Source: Thysanoteuthis rhombus
Taxonomy: Eukaryota > Mollusca > Cephalopoda > Oegopsida > Thysanoteuthidae
Reading direction: 5' to 3'
Assembly (NCBI GenBank): GCA_963457665.1
Contig: OY735205.1
Location: 26,092,191-26,156,190 of the forward strand
DNA: 64,000 bases
In this document: one piece after another, positions 11,916-24,925 of the stretch
How positions within the stretch are numbered: the stretch's first letter is position 1
How the letters are laid out: every line of letters begins with the position of its first letter
The notes under the pieces: model-generated
Seen by the model: only the letters and a program-made list of their open reading frames with translations
Databases searched by the model: none
Told to the model about the DNA's origin: nothing
Made by a program: the position numbers and the translations under genes

Positions 11916-12922
11916 CGACATTACAGTAGTAAATATAAGAGAAGTAACACACACCTTTTTGCAGCCACATATTTTTCAACTTGTACGCCAGTGCTGTTTC
12001 TTCATGTAAAACAATTATGAAAACAAAGATATTTCATTGATTGTTTAAAATGGTTCCGTTTCCATACAAATCAACTTATGCTTGTACAAAAAAATATCTA
12101 ATAAATGTAATATAATACTTACATATATGTAAAAAAAAAAAAAAGAAAAAAAGAATAACGACTTGGCTATGGACTGACGACTTGCTGAGACGAAATAATT
12201 CGTCGCATGGCAACGGACAGGTGAAACATCTGCTGATGGAAAAGGAGGAATATTACAGCAGGCAAAATATTTCAATTCGTAAATAATCAAAATCCATTGT
12301 CTATTAATTTTTTTCACATTGGTGCGTCTTCCAATTGCAATGCAGTAACAAAGCAAAAATATATTAAAACTTCAAAATATTCGAAACCTATTTTTTTTTA
12401 TTTACCGGGACAGGTGTTTCGAGAATATTCGAAGAAATTGATCTTGCACAAGATTCAAGAAAAGAATCATCACCCGCATCTTACATCGTGTAGATGGTAA
12501 AATAAAAAATGAACAATAGAAAGAAACGAGGACAAAATGCAGAAAATGCAAGTAATATCATACTAATAGTGAAATAATAATATTTATAACCACAATGAAG
12601 CGACACGATATTTTTGGCAATGTTTGTTTCCATTTAAAAAAAAAAATATTGGATAGGATTTTGTTTTCATAGAATATTTATTCATTGCTCCTGTAGAGAT
12701 GTTTTTTTCCCACGAGATGGATAGTAGATTTATACGTTTCCCAATGGCATTATTGCAAAACGAACCCTAGCTGTTTCGGGTCGAAACTCAAACTCAGTTC
12801 AGTAATACTGTTTTTCGTGCTAGTAACCATCGTGCATCGGACAGTGTTATTTACCTTGGTAATAACAATAACAAGTATTCACGGAAAATGATTTAAAATA
12901 GTATTTGATGATTATCATGGTT

Positions 12923-12927
<5 letters not shown>
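11916..12927. other. No gene; short shared repeat near 12.17 kb
   Basis: GACTTGCTGAGACGAAATA at about 12178 also occurs at 49529-49550. Otherwise unassigned, with an A-run at 12131-12152. Confidence 0.4.

Positions 12928-12968
<41 letters not shown>
12928..12968. repeat. (TA)n microsatellite
   Basis: TA tract that directly abuts the repeat at 12975. Confidence 0.95.
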
Positions 12969-12974
<6 letters not shown>

Positions 12975-13270
12975 TGTGTCATCCACAGACAGCTATTTCG
13001 ATGTATTACATCTCTTCAGTGTGGCTATAGAATTTAACCCATCCAGTCTCGCGAGGCAGAATTGAAACCCTGACATCGGACCCAGAGGCTGATATCCTAC
13101 CTCTGGACTACGGAACTGGATAGTCAATAAGGCTGAATTTAAGCGATATATTCATTTATGCATAAATTCCTCATCCACTACATTCCTATGGTAGAGCATT
13201 GCATAAGCTTACAATGAATGCGTTATATCACTTAAAGAGTGCTCAACCCTGAATAGGGAAGCATTAATTA
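12975..13270 (-). repeat. TA-flanked ~290 bp repeat with tRNA-like promoter boxes, copy 1
   Basis: Shares blocks with 20296-20628 in the same order: CATCCACAGACAGC, TGTGGCTATAGA, AAGGCTGAATT, GCATTGCATAAGCT and GAGTGCTCA-CCCTGAATAG. Read on the minus strand, 13110-13096 resembles an A box (TAGTCCAGAGGTAGG). Positions 13071-13060 give GGGTTTCAATTC, a decayed B box. The spacing suits a tRNA-derived SINE head related to a Glu-type tRNA. (TA)n lies on both sides, at 12928-12968 and 13291-13346. Confidence 0.55.
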
Positions 13271-13286
13271 ATCATAAAATGATTAA

Positions 13287-13290
<4 letters not shown>

Positions 13291-13346
<56 letters not shown>
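13291..13346. repeat. (TA)n microsatellite
   Basis: Pure TA tract to the right of the 290 bp repeat. Confidence 0.95.
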
Positions 13347-13348
<2 letters not shown>

Positions 13349-13349
13349 T

Positions 13350-15000
13350 AGGTATTAAATCATTTTACAGAATCATATACTTTAATTTTTGTCGGCAATT
13401 AAAATGTATTTGGTATAGTCATGATGATATCCAGAATATCAATAACTGGGGAATCCCTACATGTGCAGTTAGTGGGCTTAAAAAGATTAGGAAAAATTTT
13501 TTTCAAAATTATCTCTTTAAGAATTTGATCATGCAGAAATGATCTTCAAGATTCAAATGATCTAGAGAACCTTACAAAGCTAAACGATATTTAAGAAGTA
13601 TATCCAACCTCAGTTGAATATGGTTAATTTGTTTGGGAAATCATATGTATTATATGATCTATATCTCTCATATTCATAGTATCAGGAGCAACCATTAAGC
13701 CTTATCATATACTTCTAGTAAATTACCCTGACTCAGTTCTTCTTTTTCTGATCAGTGCTGTTTATCCGTCCCAGAATGTTGTGTACTGAACAGAACGACA
13801 CAGTTCAATGCCTTATAATCATTCAATTTGATCATTTTTCAAACTTATGTTTAGTATTAAACAGTTATTCCTTGATCGCACGACTCCGATAACCGTACTA
13901 ATGAAAAGAGAACGCGCTTTTCAAAATATTCCTGCAATTCATTCAGAGAGCGAAAAAATATGTTTTTCATGATATATATGCAGATAGTACTTTTGAGTCT
14001 CTGTGATAATGGTTTTCTTTTGAAGATTAACACGCTTGATTTTTTTTAAGCATTTCGAAGACATCACGGATCAAACAGCCAAGAATACTTGGCAAAATTC
14101 AAATACGGAATTTCACTTTAAAAGAGCAAAGAAAATAACATCATCATCATCGTCACCATCCTTCTTCTTCTTACTCTTCTTCTTCTTCTTCTTCTTATTC
14201 TTATTCTTATTCTGATTCTTATTATTATTATTATTATTGAAGGATCTACGAGTGAAAAGTCGATCTATTAACTGAAGAGATCTGTGATGTAATTGGCAAA
14301 AAATTCAATTCCAAATTTATATTCTCCGTGCAGAAGAATCCGAAAAAAAATATTAAAGTAAGGTTTCGATTACAGGAATAAAATCGTCTACTATATGAAT
14401 TCAAATTCAATTTCGTTCTGTCTACTTGAAATTGCCTCTAACTCAAAAGATGCATAAGAATGTCTTTTTCGAATCGATGGTTCCAATTGAATTAATATTT
14501 CCACCTTTACAGCTTCTACGTCACTGCTTTTGATCCCCTCCATAAGATAAGAAAAAAAAAATTCGACGACGTATATAGATCCATAATAAATCGATTTTCC
14601 TGACCGTTTTCTGTCACTGTTTTGAATTGTGTGCAACGAACACACACGTTGAATCATCTGATGTTCTTAATAGTGAAGATAATATCAAGGAAGGATGACT
14701 AATTGATAGAGAAAGATAATCTAAATACAATAAATAAATAGTTTTGTTAGTCTCTCAAGATAAGCTGTCATCCAACCAACCACTTGATGTGTCAGGGGTG
14801 ATCAAAAAAAATCGGAAAGGATGGGTTCTGCAAATGTTACTCCTATCGTCTTTTGTTGGGCAGTGATCACTGAGAAAATCTGGATGAAAATAGAGTGATA
14901 ACTGTTTGGCATAATCTACAAGGATCAAATTAGCTTCGGATACACACTAGGAAACTTATTTAGGGAATGAATTTTGGGGGGTAAAAACACACTGTTCTTT
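13350..15000. other. No gene; pyrimidine triplet tract inside
   Basis: Positions 14161-14240 are (TTC)n passing into (TTA)n and (ATT)n. The minus-strand frame 14657-14391 has no known motif. Confidence 0.5.
14161..14240. repeat. (TTC)n-(TTA)n-(ATT)n tract
   Basis: Triplet repeat with gradual unit change, as seen in retroelement 3' tails elsewhere in the window. No element was recognised beside it. Confidence 0.9.
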
Positions 15001-15004
15001 TGAG

Positions 15005-15860
15005 TTTCAACATCATCAGTCTTTTAGCGTCCGGACATGGACTTTCCGGAATATTCGCCAAATTTCTCTATCATGGACATCATCGAGCTAGTACTTTCTG
15101 GTTATAACAACCTCTTACTTTCTGTTAGCTACAATTTGTGATGTCCATCGGTTGTATACCATTCTTGCAATATGACCAGCCAAATTTGAGTCTTCTAATG
15201 GATTCTATAAAGTCTTGGATTCCTATTTTCCCCTGATATATTGTGCTGTCTTGTGATCTCTTCATGTGAGGTCGAGCATGATTCTTCCATGAGAACGTTG
15301 CATGCTTTTCAGTTTAAGGGTCTGTCTCTTGGTTATGTTCCATGTTTCAGCTCTTTAGGCAATTAGCAGGAGGATGCATTAGTTTTATAATTTTTCTTCT
15401 GGGACTAATTGGGATTTTCTTGTTCTTGAAGGTCGAGCTTTCTCTGCCAAAGGCTTGCCATCCTACAGAGATTCCCGTTTTGATTTCTTCTTTTCTTAGG
15501 GATTTCATGGAGATTCGTTGTCCAAGGTTGTTGTGATGGTCTACTTTATTTAGCTCTGGCTTTCTGATCTTGATTTCGTATCTTCGTCTTCAACATGTAC
15601 GTTTTATATGGCATTTGTTTTGGTGAATTTCTTGTGGAGGTCAACTTTCTTGTTTTCTTCATCTAGTTCGTGTAGCATTATTTTGATATCGTGAATGTTC
15701 CTAGCAAAGAGATGAAAGGAACTGCTGTGTCACTAGATATGTTGAAGTAATCTATACCATGTTGCACTCCTGTGTCCAGAATTAGGGGATTTCAACTGAG
15801 TTGAAAGCTGTTTTACGGTCAGCAACTGCTTGAAAAAGTGGTATTTTATATTCTACTTTT
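15005..15860 (-). mobile_element. RTE-like LINE copy, minus strand, 5'-truncated and deleted
   Basis: The left end carries the shared 3' terminal block (plus-strand CTTTTAGCGTCCGGACATGG) preceded by AACATCATCA, the complement of a GAT-type tail. Moving right, the blocks AAGGCTTGCCATCCTA and GGAGATTCGTTGTCC are complements of the thumb-region text seen at 24.65 and 24.59 kb. Near 15800-15830 the minus strand reads KTAFNSVE, RT motif A (normally KAFDSVE) with Asn in place of the catalytic Asp. The palm downstream of motif A is deleted. It is inactive. Confidence 0.7.
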
Positions 15861-15869
15861 ATATATTCA

Positions 15870-16240
15870 ATGCTGCCGTATAGAACTTTTATTCTGGGTG
15901 TGTTGTGTGTTACAGAAGCCCCCAAAACGTAAAGATAAATTAGTGACAGTATAAGAAAATAGACAGCTGATTCATTCTGGACACAATGAAAGGAAGGTGG
16001 TTGAATCTGATAAAGAAAAGTAGAGAATTAATGAAAAGTAAAATTTAGATTAGACTCTATAATTGGGGGATAATAGTGTCCAATTAAATATTTGTTTTTC
16101 CTTCATTGATTATCTTATTTCCTTTTGGAAATGTATTTATTTGCCATCTGTAAAATCGAATGATTGAGGGTGTGAAACTTTACGATGCATAATCAGGGTA
16201 TCTTTCCCTTACATTGCACCAAACAAAAACTTTTACTGAC
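15870..16240. other. No recognisable feature
   Basis: Unassigned AT-rich spacer between two minus-strand RTE-like pieces. Confidence 0.45.
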
Positions 16241-16244
16241 CGTT

Positions 16245-16320
16245 GCTTTTCCATCATTGTCATCATTATTAGCAGCAGCCTTTCAGAGTCCGAAATTGTC
16301 AAAAAAAACCTGGAAATAAA
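16245..16320 (-). mobile_element. RTE-like LINE 3' tip, minus strand
   Basis: CATCATTGTCATCATTATTA followed by GCAGCAGCCTTTCAGAGTCCG matches the 3' terminal block at 4085-4120 (GCAGCAGCCTTTTAGCGTCCG). Only the last several tens of bases of an element are readable. Confidence 0.5.
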
Positions 16321-16324
16321 AACC

Positions 16325-16875
16325 CACAGTGTTAACTCCTTGAGATCATAGCTATACGGGTATAATAATTTCAACTTGGTATTACTTAATGCTTGGCGTT
16401 GACAGAGCTGATCGCTCTCTAGATGCTTTTTAGTTTCATTAATAATAACTGTGCTCTATGAACAGAATCTTGTTACATGGAAAACGATATTTCTTTGGCC
16501 AAGTGAAATTTTCACAGAAAACCTCCGATTCTGTATATGCAAGATTTACACATTGTACAATTTCCGGATTGCAGATTGCAGATTGCACTTGTGAAATGCT
16601 GGATTCTTTCGTTTTTCTGGCATTCAGCAAGCGCCTATTATACAACATCAGCGTGATTACCGCCTCTTCAGCAGGTGCGGCTCCCGAAAAAAATTTACCA
16701 GATTATCAACGAAACAAACGGAGGGGATGATCTCTTATTTTTTTTCTCTCCAGTTTCTCTTATCATTTTACGTAGATAGAGAATAGAGATTTATTTATTG
16801 ATTAATTCCTTTTCCTTATTTCTTCCCATGATCTATCTGAAGAAATTCCACGTGTGTTGATAACTGAGATAGCAT
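16325..16875. other. No recognisable gene
   Basis: Contains a short GCAGATT tandem at 16571-16587. A 90-codon frame at 16458-16730 has no motif that I know. Confidence 0.4.
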
Positions 16876-16879
16876 CATT

Positions 16880-16917
16880 ACTCCAGCACATATATATAAA
16901 TGTATATATACATATAT

Positions 16918-16974
<57 letters not shown>

Positions 16975-17048
16975 TATATATATATGTATACACACACAAA
17001 TACACACGCACAAACACACACAGAGACACACATGCAGACACACACACA

Positions 17049-17140
<92 letters not shown>
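16880..17140. repeat. Large compound (TA)n/(CA)n microsatellite
   Basis: (TA)n to about 16963, mixed CA and TA to 17041, (CA)n at 17041-17082, then (TA)n to 17140. All long frames in this interval are repeat artefacts. Confidence 0.95.
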
Positions 17141-17143
<3 letters not shown>

Positions 17144-19630
17144 CTGGCAGGTTCCCTTCGCCGTGTATATCGCTATAATACACTGCTATCACTCAGATGG
17201 GGGCTGATTTGGAACTCACTGTCTCAAAGTTCCTTTATTTCTTTCTATGACAGCCCTTCGTTTGAGCTGATACAATCTATTCATATGGTCGACTCTAAAC
17301 TTTTAAAACAAATTTTGCTGCGTATTACTTTACCTAATCAGTCATGTCCGTTCTTCTATTTCTTCTTGAGCCATTTTGCCGTTTTGTGCTTAACAGCCTC
17401 ATCTTTTTCTCTGGACAGGCATTTATTGAATTTAACCTTTTTATACTATCGGACAGCTTCTAGTTCGTGTGTAAATGGTCGTTCTATATGGCCCGATCCC
17501 ATTCCATCCGTTTTTCTTCTCCTCTTCTTCTTGCATATTGTTATTATTAATTTTCAATGGATTGGCATGGATAAAGCCTTTTGAGGACAGATAGCAAATA
17601 AAATCTACAACACTTTCATCTGCATTTTTCGCAAACTTTAGTACTGTCTAGAAAAGGCTAAATTTCTTCGAATATCAACTTCTTTTATTATCAGTTATCG
17701 TGATTTTAGCACACTTTCAATTGCTGCTGTTGTCATAGTCACAACTCAAAATTCCGGAATGTTTTTTTAAGTGATGATTTTACAACTGACCCCACTAAAA
17801 TATATATTTAGCATTATGTATAAAAAGCTGAAATATGTGTCATATGTCCATCCTGATTTGAACCCCTGAGTAGCAAGGTGGTTGCATGCATCAATATAAC
17901 TCTGAGATTAAGAGATGGCAAAGACAATTATGTATGATTTTTGTAGGAATTACACAAGTAAATGTTAAAAATGGCTTCATGTTAAATTTCAATGTTAATG
18001 GTGTGATCTTCACAGCTGGTTCATTTTCTGCTTGAAAAATCCTAATACCTCTATACTGGTCGTTGATTGATGCTATCTCTATCTAATTATGTATAATCTG
18101 TTCAAACATTTTTTCAAAACTGTCTTTGTAGGAAAACTGAAAAAAAATGAGGTTACTATGACATAATGGAGCATCAATGCTTATTCTGATATTGTCTTGC
18201 TATGTTGATCGAGCTAAAATTTATGATATGGCATCATCATGCAATAGCCAATCAAAAATCTTTCTTAGTGATCCCTAGGGAAAATGAACAGGAAAACAAT
18301 ATTAATTTGTTACGTGCTTTCAAACAAAAGATAAATCTGAACAAATTTCGTATTGTGGGAATATGGATGAGTTTTTGTGATAAAAATACGCTATTGAGAA
18401 ATTGTTTCAAGCAGATTCTTCCTGATCAATAGAAAGAAAAATTCCAAGAAAAATAAATGATCCCTGAGTGGCAAATCGCACAGTGTCTCAGGAATCCAAT
18501 TATTTGCAAAGAAATAGATTGCTATATAAAAGTTCTCTCAAAAGAAATAAATACTACCATATTGACAATCTTTGTGCTACGTCAAATACCAGAATGAAAG
18601 TTATATTCTTTCTTTCTAAAAAGCCTGTACGAATAAATATTAACGGTGCAAAATAGGCTGGCCATTTAAATATATATTCTAGTCAACTATTTGGCTTATT
18701 TTATTAACAATTCAGCTTAGTAGGCTACACCTAGGAGCATATTTTAACATTTTATACAGCATTGGTATTCTTGATCCATAAAGTCCTTTCATTAAGATTT
18801 CTGATAAAGTACCGAAATACCACCCGATGATTTTGCAGTTGTTACTGCTGATGTTGGGAACCCCGGAAATACTTCATGAATATTTTGGTAAATATCATTT
18901 ATGTTATGTCTTATTAAAATCATATCTGTTCGTGATTCTTTACCTGCAATAAAAAATAGGATCAATTACATGATCCGAAATTTGGTTCTACTTAATTTCT
19001 ATATTACCTGTGAACAAAAGCAATGAAAACGGTGACAAATGCGCAGAAGCCCGCAAAAAAATTGATATCTTATGACATTTAAGTATGTCCTCTGTATGAT
19101 AGGGGTGATATTGTCAGAGAAATGAGAAAATTATGGAGCATCAAATATTTAAAAAAAATAATCTGATTTAACATAACAAAAGTTGAAAAATGTTGATATA
19201 TTGTACGTACTCATCAGTCAAAGTTTATATGTAAAACAACCTATGGAACAATAATAGGACGTCTTGCAAAGAAGACAGAATAGAATTCGAACGTCACACA
19301 TGAAAATTCCAATTTTGTAAATCTTTTTTAGAGAATGCTTTTTCAAAAAAGGTTTAAACAAAATATGACTTTGAAGTCATGCATCAATGTTACAAAAACA
19401 CGATGCATTTTTAATCTTTGTTAAACTGACAAATTAATCGTGATTACAAACCAGTTCATGGAAATTATGATTAAATTCCTTTTTAAAAGAGGCAGACCAA
19501 ATGAAAACAGGTATAAATTAAAATGGTCAACCAGAAATCCATAAAAAGTAAGGAAGTAAGGGAAGGTAGGCCTGTTTGCCTTTTAAGTTTTATTTCAAGC
19601 ATTTTACATAATTTTTGACAACAGTTACCC
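17141..19630. other. No gene; one possible SINE head
   Basis: The frames at 17285-17584 and 18202-18432 are not recognised. The possible tRNA-like head at 17830-17920 is listed separately. Confidence 0.4.
17830..17925 (-). repeat. Possible tRNA-derived SINE head
   Basis: On the minus strand, 17866-17854 reads GGGGTTCAAATCA, a good B-box match. The A box upstream, near 17910, is poor. It is a single copy within the window. Confidence 0.3.
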
Positions 19631-19633
19631 AGC

Positions 19634-19636
<3 letters not shown>

Positions 19637-19702
<66 letters not shown>
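19637..19702. repeat. (TA)n microsatellite
   Basis: Pure TA tract that runs directly into Penelope-like coding debris. Confidence 0.95.
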
Positions 19703-19706
<4 letters not shown>

Positions 19707-19905
19707 TAGGCAACAGGAAGCCTTTAAATCCCTTTTTGAAGATGATTCCATAACAATTATACTCGCAGATAAAGTTCCTGGCGAGGAAAGACCAATAAAT
19801 CTTGATATGCTAATGGATATCAAATGAAAATCTACCCTTATCCAAAAACCAGATATTGACATACTTACATACATTGATGAAATTGAGAACAAAAAGCTGC
19901 CGAAA
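19703..19905 (+). mobile_element. Penelope-like element fragment (N-terminal RT region), adjacent to (TA)n
   Basis: Directly after the TA tract the frame reads KLRQQEAFKSLFEDD, then SITIILADKVPGE, and ends at a stop at 19825. The DDSI-I--ADKG signature is typical of the region ahead of RT motif A in Penelope-like and some GIY-YIG-bearing retroelements. The usual Gly after ADK is Val here. Past the stop, a shifted frame still gives a plausible KPDIDILTYIDEIENKKLP. The fragment has no catalytic core. The assignment rests on one motif, so confidence is moderate. Confidence 0.45.
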
Positions 19906-19922
19906 TATAAATGATAAAATCA

Positions 19923-19926
<4 letters not shown>

Positions 19927-19954
<28 letters not shown>
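19927..19954. repeat. (TA)n microsatellite
   Basis: Short TA tract just past the Penelope-like debris. Confidence 0.9.
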
Positions 19955-19957
<3 letters not shown>

Positions 19958-20200
19958 TTTGACGTATCCTAAATTGTAGAATACAAAAGAAACAGATTTT
20001 ATCAGTCCAAGAGTTAAATTTCAGTGCTCAATATTGAACACAGTTAATTGAGCCATGATTTTATAGGAAAAAAAATCACAAGGAAACATACCCAGTGAAC
20101 GCTAACATTTTGTGCAAACAAAAAGAACGTATTGCCTGTCGCTGATAACTTGGACACAAAATGTTAGCATTCACCCAATAAACAACCTTGCGATTCTCTT

Positions 20201-20627
<427 letters not shown>

Positions 20628-20715
<88 letters not shown>

Positions 20716-20800
20716 TCATATATATATATACATATATATATATATGTGTATATATATATATATATACATACATACATAAATACATAATATATATATATAT

Positions 20801-20853
<53 letters not shown>
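20628..20853. repeat. Compound (TA)n microsatellite with TACA and TATG interruptions
   Basis: Over 200 bases of alternating TA with periodic C and G substitutions. Confidence 0.95.
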
Positions 20854-20856
<3 letters not shown>

Positions 20857-20859
20857 ATG

Positions 20860-22155
20860 ATGGACAACATTGTGACTCGTTGGATCACATTTTGGGATAA
20901 AATCCCTGTGATATGATGTGACTAGAATAAACAAAGCGTTTTTAAGCTTGAAAAAAAAACCGAATAGGTGAAGGCAACAACTATATGATCGTCTTCTGAT
21001 AATCGTCCTTTTTGACTAATTGGTTTTTATAGAGAGAAATAGGGTTAACACAGATGTAAGTCCCACACTATTATCATCTGGTTGCAGATGAACAGTTCAT
21101 GTTAACGCATCTTAGATTCAATACTTCAAGAGCTACAATACAACTTCACGCCAGCAAAAAAGTCTAAACAAGACATTAATTATTATGTAGAATTAATATT
21201 TTAACGTACACTAGGAATGAAAACATCGACAGTGCAAGATTGCTGGAAAAGTTAGTCGAAACTGAAAACGAAAATCACAAAAAAAAACAACACACAAATG
21301 AACCATAGTCCAGAACACATAATGATAGAAAGAACGATGTGAATTATTGGTTTGACGCCAAGAATTTCATCAGTGTTTCTCCGAATAATATATAATCTAG
21401 TTATCATCTTTATCCTCACTATTTTTCTCTCGTTTATCCTCTTATTGTCCACGAAGCTGCCTAATCTGAGAAGTTGTATGGCTTAAAGATTTCGATTTTC
21501 ACCTAATGTCAGTATTGACACTGTTCTCGAATCTGGAACTTAGATTTTATGCGCTTGAACCTGTCATCCCTCATTATATCAGATGTAGCAAAAGAAGTGA
21601 AATATCCACGAAATTGGGCCTCGAAAGTACAGCTTTAAAACTGTGATGAATTTGATTGGATTTCGAAACACCGGTTTCCACTGCCGCCCTTTTGCTATCT
21701 AAAAAAAAATAGGGAGTCTCTTTCAAAGACTTTCATGAACCGATAGGCAAAGGAGTAGATACCGATAATATGTATGGAGAAACATCATTCAGCATTCCTA
21801 AACCCGTAAAAAAGTGATGATAATACGTTTACGTACTGTCTCTAAAACGCCACGCAATAAAATAGAGGTTGAACCCTATTTTCTTGATTAATTTTTTTGT
21901 TACAATTGTTAGATAGTTTATTACTTCTATATCATTCTTGTTTTCATAGAAAGTTGTGTAGAATCACGTCTCTCACTAGAACGTATATCTTGTACATTTA
22001 CAGATCTTTACTATTTACAAAGATAAGTATGAGTGAAATCCCATTTGAGCGTATGTGGAGGGGTGCAGTGAAATTTCATCATAAACGTTTTGCAAAAGAT
22101 ATAAACAACGTTCAGAACCACTCACTTGGTCAATATATATTCTGCAACAAGTTTG
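20860..22155. other. No recognisable gene
   Basis: Short frames only. No repeat match within the window was found. Confidence 0.45.
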
Positions 22156-22330
22156 ATGTAGCAGACAGGTTAAATTGTTAGCCTTTGGGACTTTAAAAGC
22201 GGTTTGACTCATCGATCAGCAAGGATCCTACATTGCCGGCTGAATAATTTTGGGGCAGTTTTACTTTCCTCGGACAGAAAAAAAAACAGTTCCTGTTAGT
22301 CACTCAATGGTAACTGCACTGTAACCCACT
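22155..22330 (+). repeat. Possible tRNA-derived SINE
   Basis: Positions 22163-22181 (AGACAGGTTAAATTGTTAG) resemble an A box, and 22200-22212 (GGTTTGACTCATC) a B box, at tRNA-like spacing. No second copy lies in the window to define its ends. Confidence 0.35.
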
Positions 22331-22674
22331 GTCGTTTGACAACATCCCGTGTTGTTGTTCGTCAATTGTTAGGTAGTCAATTTGAACTCTAGCAAAAGGA
22401 TCAATTCAGCTTAAAGTTATATTGCAGATTGAATCTTCTATTCGTTATAACTCTTGGATGGGGGTTGAAAATACGAAAACGCTTTTTTGTTCTTGACATA
22501 ATAAGGATTGAATGTTTGAATTTTCAACCTTCTGTATCAATTAGAGTAGCCTGAACGTTTGATACATAGAGATATACATAATCAGTTAGCGAGCCAGCGA
22601 GCCAGACCAACTTCAAAACTGAAGAAACTAATGCTGGGAAGTTGTTTTTCTCCAGTTGCTGTTCCCAAATAGAT

Positions 22675-22676
<2 letters not shown>

Positions 22677-22736
<60 letters not shown>
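22677..22736. repeat. (TA)n microsatellite
   Basis: Pure TA tract. Confidence 0.95.
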
Positions 22737-22739
<3 letters not shown>

Positions 22740-22743
<4 letters not shown>

Positions 22744-23320
22744 TCAAGCAAGAAAAAAATCACGACTAAGAAATATGCCCTAATATTTCATTTGTTCGAG
22801 GATCTAATCATACCAAAAGATTCAGTCCTTTCTACATGTCCATGTTTTCTGGGTTTTATTGCTTGTTTATCCACATATGTATTTCATCCTGTTTTCAAAC
22901 TCACCATTTTCTAATGAAGTGAAGGTATAATCAAGAATAAATAATCAAGAAAAAGATTTAAAGAAAAACTATTGATGACAATGTGAGCTTGTTTTGCAAG
23001 ATAAGCCATGTTTCTCAATATTGATTTCGATGAAAAGAAAAGTCTTTTGCAATTGTATGTCGCATTTAGAAGTGATTTTTCAACTTTTTTCTCTCTTGCA
23101 TTTTTCCTCTTTTGGAATGTCATGCTCCAGTAGATTCTCGGGAATGGAGTATAAGGATGATATCACAACAGCGGTAACAAAAGAACACTGAGTTGTAAAA
23201 GCTCTGTTTATATCCAATAATCTGCCTTGCATTACTTTCTTTCATATGAGCCAGTGAAGAGTTCAGAATCGCCGATGCCATTTAAATCATGAAAAAAAAG
23301 AATAATGAACTCTGTCTCTC
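22740..23320. other. No recognisable gene
   Basis: Unassigned AT-rich interval. Confidence 0.45.
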
Positions 23321-23382
23321 TCACTGTCCCTTCCTCTGTCTCTGTCTCTCTGTCTCTCTGTCTCTCTCTCTCTCTCTCTCTG
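23312..23382. repeat. (CT)n / (GTCTCT)n tract
   Basis: Pyrimidine repeat with regular G interruptions, becoming pure CT at the right. Confidence 0.9.
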
Positions 23383-23684
23383 TGGATAGAATGGACTATG
23401 CGTACTTATTCTGAGAGGACACGCGTGGATGGATGCTTTGCTACCAATGTCATTGTTCTAACTTTTGCTTCAGAAAACTGTTATTTCTATAATGATTTTG
23501 ATGAAAAAAAAACATGTTTTTCAAGTGAGGATTATTGTTCAAAATTCCCGATTCCTCACTATTTGTTAATGTATATGTATTTTTTCAGTTTTCATTTTTT
23601 GTTTTTTTTTGCATGTTCGTTTTTTTAAACAGGATTAGATATTTCGTTAATGCGTGTGATTTTTTTCTTTGTTAGATCATCAGT

Positions 23685-23685
<1 letters not shown>

Positions 23686-23758
<73 letters not shown>
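23686..23758. repeat. (TA)n microsatellite
   Basis: Long TA tract that lies directly 5' of the RTE-like copy at 23.76 kb. Confidence 0.95.
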
Positions 23759-23759
<1 letters not shown>

Positions 23760-23760
<1 letters not shown>

Positions 23761-24490
23761 CTAGAAAGCTCCACATATTCAGAAATGAATAAGCCTGCTC
23801 AACTACGTATACAAACTCTTCGCAAAAATCATCACCAACTGAATCACAAAAACATTTTGATGAAAACCAATCACAAGAGCAAGCTGGGTTTAGAGGAAGG
23901 TACTCTATCATGGACCACCTGCATTTGATAAATCAGCTGAAAGGAGAAGCAGCAGAATATCAACTACCACTCGCCGTAGCGTTTATCGACTTCGGCACCG
24001 TGGATATCCCTAAGGTCGTGGAAGCCATCACTTGACAAAGAGTAGATCCAATACATGTTGAAGTGCTGAAACATATATACAGTTACAGCAGCTCCTTCAT
24101 CAGGTTACATCCAGACTCAGAACCCTTTCCGCTCCAGAAAAGGGTAACACAAGGTTGTACCAACTCACCCAAACTCTTCGCAGTCTGCCTTGAGATGAAC
24201 TTGAGAAGACTAGACTCTAAATATCTGAGCAACCTCAGATTTGCAGAAAACATTGCCCTCCTCTGAGATAACCTACAAGACCTCCAAATAGTGCTTGATG
24301 AAGTAAATGAAGAGAGCAAGAAAGTTGGCCCATTTATGAACTTCAGCAACAACCACACCGGAGATAAAAACACCAAGATCGGAATCGAGGACACAGAACT
24401 GGAGAGAGTATATCACTATATCTACATAGGTCAACGAATATCCATGATACCCTCAAAAGAAGAAGAAATCAAGCAAAGAATCACTTTGGG
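23760..24490 (+). mobile_element. RTE-like LINE copy with RT palm, catalytic residues lost
   Basis: Blocks appear in RT order. After a frameshift near 23870, QEQAGFRGRYSIMDHLHLIN and LPLAVAFIDF give motif A, with its Asp codon at 23988-23990. HIYSYSSSFIRL follows, then QGCTNSPKLFAVCLEM (motif B) and NLRFAENIALL (motif C). Motif C in active family members has two Asp after FA; here the codons at 24246-24251 are Glu and Asn. The usual segment between motifs B and C is shortened. The frame then reads into the thumb (TGDKNTKIGIEDTELE) and stops at the junction with the next copy near 24490. Stops and a frameshift confirm that it is a pseudogene. Confidence 0.8.
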
Positions 24491-24925
24491 ATGATCATGA
24501 AAAACAACCACATTGGGGATGAAAACACTAGGATCAAAATCGAGGACACACAATTAGAGGAAGTAGACCATTACATCTACCTAGGACAACAAATCTCCAT
24601 GAGACCCTCAAAAGAAGAAGAAATCAAGCGAAGAATCACACTAGGATGGCAAGCCTTTGGCAGAGCAAGATCAACCTGCAAAAGTAAGAAGATGCCATTA
24701 ATCCTAAAAAGAAAGGTGTACAACCAATGCATCCTCCCAAAAGTCATTAATGGAGCTAAAACATGGAACTTAACCAAGAGACAGATCCACAAATTGAGAA
24801 CCATGCAATGGAGAGACGATCTAGACAAATTCTAAAAGTACTGGTTCTGCGACGCCCATGATAGAAAAGTGTGGCGAATCTTAAGAAAGGTCTATGTCCA
24901 CTGACGGTAACAATGATGATGATGA
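24491..24925 (+). mobile_element. RTE-like LINE thumb and 3' end, joined in tandem to the previous copy
   Basis: Restarts the thumb block (IGDENTRIKIEDTQLEEVDH) that was just read at 24360. It continues through SMRPSKEEEIKRRITLG, WQAFGRARSTCKSKK, LILKRKVYNQCILPK and TWNLTKRQIHKLRTMQ. The next 150 or so bases expected from the 25.4 kb copy are missing, so the frame jumps to WRDDLDKF. The 3' end at 24870-24925 reads AAGAAAGGTCTATGTCCA, then AACAATGATGATGATGAG. The open frame of 114 codons is a remnant, not a gene. Confidence 0.8.

Noticed and set aside
16250..16320. A second full RTE-like copy
   Set aside because: Only the terminal block can be read; nothing of the thumb follows to the right.
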